Of a DNA stretch of 64,000 bases, positions 10,516 through 20,392 are shown one piece after another. The DNA lies in assembly GCF_030247185.1 (NCBI RefSeq), contig NC_080570.1, forward strand, positions 148,896,641-148,960,640. Direction: 5' to 3'. A model generated the notes under the pieces. That model made no database searches. It saw only the letters and a program-made list of their open reading frames with translations, and had not been told where the DNA came from. Numbering within the stretch: position 1 is the stretch's first letter; every line of letters begins with the position of its first letter. This DNA comes from Malaya genurostris (taxonomy: Eukaryota > Arthropoda > Insecta > Diptera > Culicidae). A program made the position numbers and the translations under genes.

Positions 10516-12239
10516 GTTGAAATCCTTTACAGTAAAAAATGAGCAGAATAACGTATATTTATTGGTATAACTCTTTCGAATGAAACAGTTTTTTGGAATC
10601 AACCGTAAAAATGTTTATACTTTTGTTTTTATCTGTCAAAACACGTGGTGGGTGCAGCGTTGCCAAATCCAATTTTCAAAAGTTAGTGCATTTGGACCGA
10701 TTCCATTAGAGCAAAGTTGTTTTTTTTAATAGTGAGATTTAAGGGGCTATTTAAGATTCTACTTAGAATGTTAGGAGAAGAAATTTTCGTCACTGTCGGA
10801 GGATAAATCTGAATGAGTTATTTATTTTATTTAGAAAAATTAACTGCATAAACTGAATGTCAGTACAACGACAACGAAAAAAACTGCATTTGTGTTTTTC
10901 GACAATGGCTCATTACCTGGAATTGTAAATTACCCCTTAAAACCTAATGAGTACAGCCATTGTTGAAACAACTGAAGGAGTTTTGTCAGTTACCGTTGAG
11001 TGAAAATAAAAAAATAATATGTTAATTTTTTACATTGATGTAAATAGAACGATGTAAACGGTGAAGCCTATAATTTAGTGATAGCGAGGTAAGCCTCTTA
11101 AAATTTCCTCGATAATACGATAATATCTGCAAACCTGGCATCTCTGGGAGCTCATATGTTTTCCACACACTGGATGTTTGTTAAAGAAATTAAGGTTATT
11201 CATTACACGGAGAAAAAAAGTGAGCTTCATTCAATTGTCTGAGGGGCGCAATGCTCTCGACTTTTTCAAATCATGCTTTTCTGTGATAACATTTGAATAT
11301 TGAAAAAAACAAAAAATTAGGAAAATGCGACATGTTAAAAAACAAACGAAAACTTAGGTAAATTTTTCAAATTCAAAATAACAGAAATCACAACTTTATC
11401 CAAAGTACAACGGAAACAGTTGAAATTTTAACTAAAAAATATTATAACAAACTAAGCTTCTTGAAAGTAAGAACCAGATTACTTTAAAGTTTCAAGCAAG
11501 AATACAATATATTTTTACAATTTTCAGTTATGTTTTAAATATCGGCCAGCAAACCAACTGTCAATACCTACTTTGAAGAGGAATTCCAGAGCATTCATTA
11601 ATCGATAAACGAATTCAGCAATCAAAAAGTAAGTACGCTGGTGTTAAGATACACTCACAAAAATAATCGCATCATAGTTACATTCAATTGCTGCCAACAA
11701 GATCGAGGGAGTGGGTTTCCTTGGCTATCAACTGATAGATCCTGAAAAGTTTAGTTAAAACAAAATCACAATACTATGCTGTTTAGCCTTTGAGTGAATC
11801 ATGATTTAAGTGAAGATTTTTTAATTAATTTCCGAACTACACGTTAAAGACTCACTGTTCTCCTATTTTCGGAATCGAATTTTTCCCACTGGAAATTGAT
11901 CTAGATTATTTGACGTTTGATTAATTTACGTATATTCTATGTGATGGTTGTATCCATTTTAGGGGATGTTCGTAAAATATTCATTCATCAATTTGACGTT
12001 TGAAACTATTTAACGCTATTTTGCAAGTAACTCGAACGTGAATATTTAAAAGAGTGTACATTATCAATTAGTCACACACACAAAATTATCATTGCCGAGT
12101 TACAGCGAAATTTGGATGAAATTTTTATTCACCGAAAAATCAGTAATAGATCATCTTCTTTGCTAAATATTCCAGAATTCCACGCTTGACAGCTTTGGTA
12201 TTGCTTATTACTTTATTAACTGCAAGCAACGTTTTACTG
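10516..12239. other. Unassigned, includes METTL1 upstream region
   Basis: The METTL1 promoter should lie in the first few hundred bases (minus strand). No clear TATA box or other gene is visible, and no frame looks coding. Confidence 0.4.
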
Positions 12240-12672
12240 AATCAGTTACAGCAAATCATTTTGCTAAAACAAAATACGAAAATTTGGTGTAGTTCCTCTA
12301 CAATTCCTTTCCGAACCGGCCGAAAAGTATTACTCCGGTAGGTTTCAAAATTACTCCTTCGCGGCATCGATAATCTTTTCGTGCGAACAGAGTTTTCTAT
12401 TGATGAGTCCAAGAGAAACAAATCGGGTGAATACAGTGGATGGAAAAGCAATTGGAATCCTAAGTCGTTCATTTAGTCATGATTGCGATGCACCAGAAAT
12501 AGCAAACAAAAATTTCAAAAAGGCTGCAAAACTCTGTGTGCCGGTGCATTGTATTGTAAAAACAATATGTATCCATGCGAGGCCGTTTCGCAACGATTTC
12601 GGTTTTCAATCTTTTCAATATTACACAAGAACACTTGTTTGTGACGATTTTCACTGAAATTCTCATAAACAA
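12240..12672 (-). pseudogene. Decayed mariner transposase fragment
   Basis: On the minus strand the C-terminal catalytic area of a mariner transposase is visible with damage: NDLGFQLLFHPLYSPDL stands where families have a PHPPYSPDLAPSD block, and upstream broken frames read LKTEIVAKRPRMDTYCF. Stops and frame changes separate the parts. No termini were found. Confidence 0.6.
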
Positions 12673-12853
12673 AGGCTATGTAATCACTGTGAAAACCGAC
12701 TTTTGAACCGAAGATGAAGACAGTCGGTGTTGAACAGTCGTTCGCACCGCACGCGTATAGCTCTTGGCTCCTGGAATTTTTTTTTCTGGCTACCTAGAGT
12801 TTCATTGATTCAAGGCTTCAGTCTTTTTCAAGGCTACCTGAATCACTAACTAA

Positions 12854-12924
12854 GTGACTAAGTGATACAAAGAGTGATATTAGAGTGACTAAGTGATACA
12901 AAGAGTGATATTAGAGTGACTAAG
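12854..12924 (+). repeat. 31-bp tandem repeat in LINE 5' leader
   Basis: The unit starting GTGACTAAGTGATACAAAGA is repeated twice exactly (12854 and 12885) with a partial third copy at 12916. It lies about 135 bp inside the element and 95 bp before ORF1, where internal promoters of Jockey elements act. Confidence 0.9.
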
Positions 12925-13017
12925 AAATTAATCAGCCTTTTTTAAGGCTAGCTAGGAGTCTAATCGAAGACTATTTTAGCCTAGTTAATTTAATTTAAAA
13001 TTTCATTCATTTCAAAA

Positions 13018-14503
13018 ATGCCTGCGTCCAACCGGAAAGGCAACAAGCCTAAGGCTAAAAATAATTCAATACGGAATAAATCACAATCCGTTATTCAACA
13101 TTTTTCTAATAACATTCACGATCTTATAGAATCTGAATGTAAAAATAAGACAACGGACGGATTTCCCTTCCGTTGATCCTATGCCGTCTAACAATATTTA
13201 CGAGATTCTTCCTGAATCCGATTGTAGCGACATAGAAGAAAATTCTTCAAAAAATCCCAAAATGGACGCTTGTCGTTCTGGGAAGAAACAACAATCTATG
13301 CCACCAGTGACGGTGATGATTTCCGACTTCAAAGCATTCCGTACTAAGCTTTCTACTTTTCTCCCGGAAGTAAAAGTCTCATTTCAAATCGGACGAAGAG
13401 GAGAATGTCGAGTCTTGGTGGATGGATTGGAAGATTACGAACGTCTTATTCGATATTTGTCCGAGAAACTTCATAAATTTTATTCATATGATATAAAATC
13501 AGACAGACCCTTCAAGGCTGTCTTGAAAGGATTATCAAATGATCAAAGTATTGATGAAATTAAAAATGAACTAAAAGAATTGCTTGGTTTTGCCCCTTCC
13601 CAAGTAATACTTATGAAAAAAAGAGCGAATGGTACTTCTAAACCACGCTCTGGAATTTCCCATGAACTTTACCTAATACACTTCAATCGAAGTGATGTAA
13701 ACAATTTGAAAACTTTAGAAAAAGTACGTTTCATTTCCCACATTAAAATTCATTGGGAACATTATAAACGGCATAATCGTATTGCAAACTTAACGCAATG
13801 TCGTCGTTGCCAAGGCTTCGGTCATGGAACCAAAAATTGTCATATGGATATACGGTGTTTGAATTGTGGTAAATCGCATTCGAAAGACGTTTGTCCAATG
13901 AATGAAACCACTGATAAATTTTCATGTTCAAATTGCAATGGAAATCATAAATCCAATTATTTGTAATGTCCTGTCAGGGAAAAAATTTTAAACGCTCGTT
14001 CGCTTCGACAACAAGTCAAATCAACGACCTTAAATTTACAGAATATACCTGAAAATTCTTCTAAGGCACCTGCCAATTCGTCTTCTAACGAAAACAATTT
14101 ATTGACAGGTAGATCGACCTCGTCATCATCTTCTTCTAATGTCAGTTATGCTGGTATATTAGGTAGAAATCTATCTCCTATTTCTTCTAATGTAAATAAT
14201 CAAAACACATCGCCTTGCAGTTCTTCTTCTAACGAAAACAATTTATTAATAGGTAGACCGGCCAAATCATCTTCTTCTAATGGCAGTCTACCTACAAATA
14301 TTCCTTCAATGCCATTCGCTTCTTTAAATGAAGTCGATTTAGGCGATATAACTGAAAATAAAATGATCTACCTACAAGATCAACTTTTTCAAATGATCAT
14401 CCAAATGAATTCGACTTCATCACTTTTTGAAGCATTTCAAATCGGATGGAAATTTGCAAATAATATTATAATGAATTTAAAATTTAACAGTGATGTTCAA
14501 TAA
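13018..14503 (+). pseudogene. Jockey LINE ORF1 (Gag-like), frameshifted with an in-frame stop
   Basis: An RNA-binding Gag-like protein. The ATG at 13018 (MPASNRKGNK) leads to a TGA at 13174-13176. Shifting by one base continues into the long frame 13181-13963, then a TAA at 13964-13966, and the same frame goes on to the stop at 14501-14503. The long part ends in three zinc-knuckle-like Cys/His motifs: CRRCQGFGHGTKNC, CLNCGKSHSKDVC, and CSNCNGNHK, whose last Cys lies just after the premature stop. A Ser/Asn-rich tail follows. Two lesions (one frameshift, one nonsense) make it a pseudogene unless they are sequencing errors. The end overlaps the ORF2 start by 11 bases. Confidence 0.88.
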
Positions 14504-17144
14504 TTATTTGAATATTTTAAATTGGAATGCTCGATCTTTGAAATCGAGTGAAGATGAATTTTATAATTTTCTCAAAGTTCACAAAATTCATATTGCCATT
14601 GTGACAGAAACTTTTCTTAAACCAAATGTAAAATTGAAAAGTAATCCACATTATGTGGTTCATCGATTTGACAGGTTTACTGGAATGGGTGGTGGAGTTG
14701 CCATTTTTGTCCAACGGCAAATTAAACATCGAATTTTACCTTCTTTCAATACTAAAGTTATTGAAAGCTTGGGAATCGAAGTTGAAACCATTCATGGAAT
14801 TTATTTCATCGCTGGAGCATATTTGCCATTCCAATGCACCGGCGAACAATTAAATTTCTTTAAAGGCGATTTGCAAAAACTTACAAGATATCGATCGAAA
14901 TTTTTCGTAATAGGGGACTTAAATGCTAAGCATGTCCAGTGGAATTGTAGGCAAAATAACAGTAATGGTAAAATACTTCATAATCAACTCTCAGCTGGTT
15001 ACTTCACAGTTCTTCATCCCAGTAATCCTACTTGTTTCTCTTCCGTGAAAAACCCGTCTACAATTGATCTGGTTCTAACAGATCAAAGTCACATTTGTAG
15101 TGAACCGATTACACATGCTGACTTTGACTCAGATCATCTTCCTGTAACATTCAGACTTTCCAACGAAGCTATAATTAATCCAATTAGTTCTATTTTCAAC
15201 TATCATAGAGCTAATTGGTTGGATTACAGATCTCACATTGAAAATCATGTGGATCATGAAACTATTTTAGAAAATTCTGCGGACATCGACACAGCAATTG
15301 ATAATTTGAATCATTATATTATCGAAGCTAGAAATCTTTCAGTTCCCAAAGCTCAAACTAAATTAAATTCTCCTATCATCGATGACAATCTTCAACTGCT
15401 CATTCGGTTGAAGAATGTTCGTCGACGACAATATCAACGTTCTCGTGATCCTGCTATGAAAAACATAGTTAAGGATTTACAAAAAGAAATTAAACATAGA
15501 TTTACTCTTTTGCGAAATGAAAATTTCGCTAAAGAAGTTGAACAAATTAAACCATATTCTAAACCTTTCTGGAAACTTTCCAAGGTTCTTAAGAAACCTC
15601 AGAAACCAATTCCTGCTCTCAAGGAAGGAAATCAAATACTTCTTACAAATGGTGAAAAAGCTCAAAAACTAGCTCAGCAGTTCGAGAGTGTCCACAATTT
15701 TAATTTAAACGTTGTGAGTCCTATTGAAAATGAAGTCTCACTGAAATATGATCATATTTCAACCCAAGTGTTATCACACGATGACATTATTGAGACGAAT
15801 TTTGATGAAATTAAATCAATTATTAGGAAACTCAAAAACATGAAGGCTCCTGGTAATGATGGAATTTTTAATATTCTTATTAAAAATCTTCCCGATGTTG
15901 CCTTGAGACTCCTGGTTAAAATTTTCAACAAGTGTTTTTCATTAGCTTACTTCCCAAAAAGATGGAAAAACGCTAAAGTAATTCCTATCCTAAAACCTGA
16001 TAAAAACCCAGCAGAAACATCAAGTTATCGCCCAATTAGCTTACTTTCTTCTATCAGTAAACTTTTTGAAAAAATTATCTTGTTGAGAATGATGTCTCAT
16101 ATAAATGAGAATTCAATTTTTTTACCAGAGCAGTTTGGATTTCGTCATGAACATTCAACTACTCATCAACTTGTCAGAGTAACGAACATGATAAAAGCAA
16201 ATAAATCTTCTGGGTTATCCACTGGAGTTGCTCTTCTAGACATAGAAAAAGCATTCGACAGTGTTTGGCACAAAGGTTTAATAGCAAAAATGGCTGATTT
16301 CCAGTTTCCTATTTATTTGATCAAAATTATTCAAAATTATATAACTGATCGTACTCTTCTGGTTAGCTATCAGAATTGTAAATCTGAATTGCTACCCGTA
16401 CGAGCCGGTGTTCCGCAGGGTTCGAGTGTAGCTCCAATCTTGTATAATATTTTCACTTCTGATCTTCCAAATCTACCCGTTGGTTGTCAGAAATCGCTAT
16501 TCTGTGACGACACAAGTCTGTTAGCCACGGGTAGAAATCTAAGAGTGATCTGCAGTCGCCTACAAAGAAGTTTAAATATTTTCAGTGATTATTTGTCAAA
16601 ATGGAAAATTAAACCAAATGCAGCAAAAACGCAATTAATTATCTTTCCTCACAAGCCAAGAGCTTCGTTTCTTAAACCAAACAATAATCACATTCTCAAA
16701 TTGAATGGCTTGGAATTGACATGGTCTGATCAAGCTAAATACTTAGGTTTAACGTATGACAAAAAACTCACTTTCAAGGGTCACATTGAAGGAATCCAGG
16801 CAAAGTGTAATAAATATATTAAATGTTTATATCCTCTTATAAACAGAAATTCTAAGCTCTGTCTAAAAAACAAATTGTTAATTTATAAACAAATTTTCAG
16901 ACCAGCCATGCTTTATGCGGTACCAATTTGGTCAAGTTGTTGTTCCACCAGGAAGAAAACGCTTCAAAGGATTCAGAATAAAATTCTGAAAATGATTCTG
17001 AAGCGTCCTCCCTGGTTTAGTACAAATGAGTTACACAGACTCACAAATATAGAACCATTAGATGTAATGTCACATAATATTATAAGCAAATTCCGACAAA
17101 AATCGATGCAATCTTCAATTGAATCGATTCGCTCTCTGTATTAG
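14493..17144 (+). CDS. Jockey LINE ORF2: endonuclease-reverse transcriptase
   Basis: The 883-residue polyprotein nicks target DNA and reverse-transcribes the element RNA. The N-terminal apurinic-type endonuclease shows NWNARSL, TETFLKPN, IGDLNAKH (about residue 139) and SDHLPVTF. The reverse transcriptase shows APGNDGI, SYRPISLLSSISKLFEKI, LLDIEKAFDSVWH, GVPQGSSVAP and the catalytic FCDDT at about residue 669, where most relatives have F/YADD. There is no RNase H domain. The frame is uninterrupted, and the ATG at 14493 lies inside the end of ORF1 (ATGTTCAATAA), suggesting coupled translation. Confidence 0.93.
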   Translation: MFNNYLNILNWNARSLKSSEDEFYNFLKVHKIHIAIVTETFLKPNVKLKSNPHYVVHRFDRFTGMGGGVAIFVQRQIKHRILPSFNTKVIESLGIEVETIHGIYFIAGAYLPFQCTGEQLNFFKGDLQKLTRYRSKFFVIGDLNAKHVQWNCRQNNSNGKILHNQLSAGYFTVLHPSNPTCFSSVKNPSTIDLVLTDQSHICSEPITHADFDSDHLPVTFRLSNEAIINPISSIFNYHRANWLDYRSHIENHVDHETILENSADIDTAIDNLNHYIIEARNLSVPKAQTKLNSPIIDDNLQLLIRLKNVRRRQYQRSRDPAMKNIVKDLQKEIKHRFTLLRNENFAKEVEQIKPYSKPFWKLSKVLKKPQKPIPALKEGNQILLTNGEKAQKLAQQFESVHNFNLNVVSPIENEVSLKYDHISTQVLSHDDIIETNFDEIKSIIRKLKNMKAPGNDGIFNILIKNLPDVALRLLVKIFNKCFSLAYFPKRWKNAKVIPILKPDKNPAETSSYRPISLLSSISKLFEKIILLRMMSHINENSIFLPEQFGFRHEHSTTHQLVRVTNMIKANKSSGLSTGVALLDIEKAFDSVWHKGLIAKMADFQFPIYLIKIIQNYITDRTLLVSYQNCKSELLPVRAGVPQGSSVAPILYNIFTSDLPNLPVGCQKSLFCDDTSLLATGRNLRVICSRLQRSLNIFSDYLSKWKIKPNAAKTQLIIFPHKPRASFLKPNNNHILKLNGLELTWSDQAKYLGLTYDKKLTFKGHIEGIQAKCNKYIKCLYPLINRNSKLCLKNKLLIYKQIFRPAMLYAVPIWSSCCSTRKKTLQRIQNKILKMILKRPPWFSTNELHRLTNIEPLDVMSHNIISKFRQKSMQSSIESIRSLY

Positions 17145-17397
17145 TTAGTAAGTTAGTTCCTTTTCCCCATTACACAATACAAGTAGGTTTAGAATTTTCC
17201 CTACACAAAAATCTCAGAATTGCGGAAGCAAATGATGTCTTCATGGTAATAACCAAATCATATATATATATAACAGGGCTGAAAAGTCACCACTTGTGGC
17301 TGAACACCCAATTTAAATCTTAATAATTTAATTTTAACTCATATTCCAATAAATAGTTATTAAAAAAAAAAAAAAAAAAAAAAAACCGAAGATGAAG

Positions 17398-18060
17398 TGT
17401 CGACGAATTAAGCAAATGTTTCTCTCTCTTCCTCTCTGTGTGTGTGGCTCAAATAAAAGCTACTCTTGCCCCCGATTTTCGGTTCCAGAATTACAATAAA
17501 ATGTGCGCAAAATTTCACAAAATATGAGCTTACTTTTCTCCAAAATAACGGGTCCAATTTTAACAAACTTAGGCTCAAATGAAACCCACTTTTGTCTGAC
17601 TTACGGTTCCGGAATAACCGGATGACGAGTGAAAAAAAAACTGCAAGCTTTGCTTTTGTAGAAGAATATGTTAAGATAAGCTGACTTCTCGAGAATAGTA
17701 CATAAATTTCTCTATTTCACAGATCTTGCAAGTTAACAATCACACAAACTCTCATCGGATACACCGGTCCCTGTAATCCGGTTCCGAAAGTACCGGAAAT
17801 AGTAGTCAAAAACGGAACCGACTCGCTTTTCTCCGAGATGGTTTAGCCGATTTATTCAAACTTAAATTCAAATGAAAGATCTTACGGACCTGTATAAAGT
17901 TGATTTTGGTACAGACATGACTTCCGGTTACGGAATTTCAGAGTGATGACTGTTTAAAATTCCTTGGCGTCACAAAGAGCGGCAATGTAAAATAGAGAAA
18001 AATTCTTCTAAAATAATTATTTAGGGGTTTGGCTAAAAGCCGTTTTTTCTTGGACTGTTC
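17398..18060. repeat. Decayed interspersed repeat, interrupted by the LINE
   Basis: The segment has recurring phrases such as GGTTCCGGAATAACCGG, CCGGTTCCGAAAGTACCGG and CTCAAATGAAA, a style common in decayed mosquito repeats. Its left part lies before 12706, so the Jockey LINE inserted into it. The family could not be named. Confidence 0.45.
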
Positions 18061-19709
18061 CAATATATAAGCCATGGAAGTTGCTGGTCATACGAACCGA
18101 CTTTGACTTCCCCGAAAAGCGTACCGAAAATGGGAATCAAAATTTCAATATTAGCAGTAATTTTGATCAAAACTGCAGGTTTTTAGAAATCGAGGAAAAT
18201 GCACAAGCTTTATTAAACATCGAAGAATTCAAACATCAATCTCAAAGAACTTATTATGATAGTTTTTTCAACTGAAATTACTATCGGTTGTTTAAAAATC
18301 AACCAAGAAACGGTTCATCTTCAATTTTCAATGAACAGCCTTGCTTGACCATAGAACCGACGACACGACCAGACACTCCCGAAGAAAAATCGGAATAAAA
18401 AGTGTTCGTGAGCGATTTACCACGAGTTACCATAAATATAGCGACCCCTTGAAAATGACAAAAACTAACTATTCGAGCAACACTGTTAAGGTTGCTATGA
18501 ACTAGTTACCAAGGAGCACCAGAATAAATAATCAAACAGTTTGAAATAGTTGTGGAATAATTCCACCGGCTTGAATTTTTGTGTCTTTTCCGGTTATTTA
18601 GTGAATTCCGGAGAGCAACTAAATATTGTCGCTGCAGCACTAATCTGCAATTTGCTGAACAGTCCTATACATCAACTGATAGAATCATGTTACTTTATAC
18701 ATATTTCGTTGTCTTGTTTATGAACCACGTTCTTCAACATAAATGAATACATTGTCTTGTCTCCACTATCGAAGCACATAACGATGGAATATTACTTTCT
18801 GTATGCGCTTAAAGTTGATAATGTATATTTGGGAATCAATGGGTTTGACACTGAACGTTACAAGGGAGTGAATTTTCGTACAATTATGAATGAATAATAT
18901 ATCGCATGACAGTCTACATACCATTGGGGCACAGTGAACTTCGCTGGAGCAACATATTCAGGCGAGAGAGACGTCGCTTCCGATTTTTATCTGCATGCAC
19001 AATAATTTGAATAATCATCGATGAAAATTATGATAAAGCTGAGTGCAGGTGAGTGATTGAATTTTATTATTAAATTTAATTTTTCTATTTCCAGTTAACA
19101 TTCTTTCGCCTACTTCGAAAATGCTTCTGGCCATGGACATGGCCTACAAATAGAGGAGTTTAACAAGTCATTATCCTCCAGTTCCACGGTTACCAAACCT
19201 GATCGAGCATGTAGAAGATATACGACTCTCGGGCTCAATGTGGAAGATTATTTTTGATATATAGCCAGAGTGAGAGAACGCGACATTTTGCACGGAGACT
19301 AAAGCGGTTTCAAGATGATTACTTCCACTGTTTCCACTGTAAATATATTTACATTTTCTAAATTATACAATGATCTTGTCATATTATACAAACGAAATTC
19401 AGAATAAATTGCAGTGAAAAACATTTTCGACTTCTCAAAAACGCTAGTGTTAATAAAAATTCAAGATATTCTTGAATTATTTTCAAAATATACATATTTT
19501 TATTTTATGCTTGAATAACTTTTGCTTTTAATTGTAGTGATAAAGACAAACGATGTAATGATAAAGCCAAATGAACTATTTTATGTTAAAACTTACCTTA
19601 TGTATTTGATTTCTTGAAGAAATCAAAGTCCGTGTGAACTTTGTGTCATTGACAAATGTTTATTTTTGTTATCATAATATACTGACAGCTACACTGACAG
19701 TTCAAACAA
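18061..19709. other. Unassigned DNA
   Basis: No coding frame was recognised. An exact 13-bp inverted repeat CGACGACACGACC (18358-18370) pairs with 21524-21536; the longer surroundings match weakly. Confidence 0.35.
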
Positions 19710-20392
19710 ACTGTCATCAGAGATGCCAGATATTTTCATAGAAAATCTGTATTTCCTAGTATAACAAATCTGTATTTATCTGTATTCACTAATTGTATGA
19801 AATTTCTACAATAAAATGATGATGAACGACGACGTTTTCGGCCTTTTATTAGCATTTGGATTTTTGTATCTTGTAAATTTAAACGATTTCTTCCATTTAT
19901 ATTTCGTTTTTTTTTTTATTCGGCCTTCTATGATTCGACCTTCTGAAGTGCTGCCGTTTGAATATGGTGACTTCATAAGTTGAGATGGAATTCCAACGTC
20001 CAATATGCAACGTCAAATCAGGTCATACAACTCTCAGTCTGACAATAAAGTTTCATGATTCATGTTTCATGAGTTCAAATTATAATATAAATGTATTTCA
20101 GTGTTCAATACTTGGCTCATCATCAAATATTTGCACAAAATATTTCCATTTTAATTTGTGATTTGTCCGTTGATTAATAAACTTTTACCTTGTCATTGCA
20201 ACCAAATACTAATAAATAGCTCAGACGGAAAAGTTAGCTTTTTTCTTTCTTACTTTTTGTGAAATCTGTATAAATCTGTATTAAGTTTAGAGAATCTGTG
20301 TAAAATCTGTGCTATGTACTAAGTCTGTATATGTATGTGAAAATCTGTATAATACAGATAAATCTGTATAAATGGCATCTCTGACTGTCATA
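19710..20392. mobile_element. hAT-type MITE with 8-bp duplication
   Basis: ACTGTCAT at 19710-19717 and 20385-20392 flanks a 667-bp element with the termini CAGAGATGCCA and TGGCATCTCTG. An 8-bp duplication and CAGRG-like ends are diagnostic of the hAT superfamily. The interior is AT-rich with many AATCTGTAT repeats towards both ends and no transposase. Confidence 0.85.

Larger units (their letters stand above)
12720..17383 (+). mobile_element. Full-length Jockey-type LINE
   Basis: A 4.66-kb non-LTR retrotransposon is flanked by the exact 14-bp duplication AACCGAAGATGAAG at 12706-12719 and 17384-17397. It has a 5' leader (12720-13017), ORF1 (Gag-like), ORF2 (endonuclease plus reverse transcriptase, no RNase H), a 3' UTR with AATAAA at about 17350, and an A tail of more than 20 bases. 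ORF order and motifs fit the Jockey clade. The long tail and perfect duplication suggest a fairly recent insertion, but ORF1 is damaged. It landed in an older repeat whose two halves rejoin across the duplication. Confidence 0.93.
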
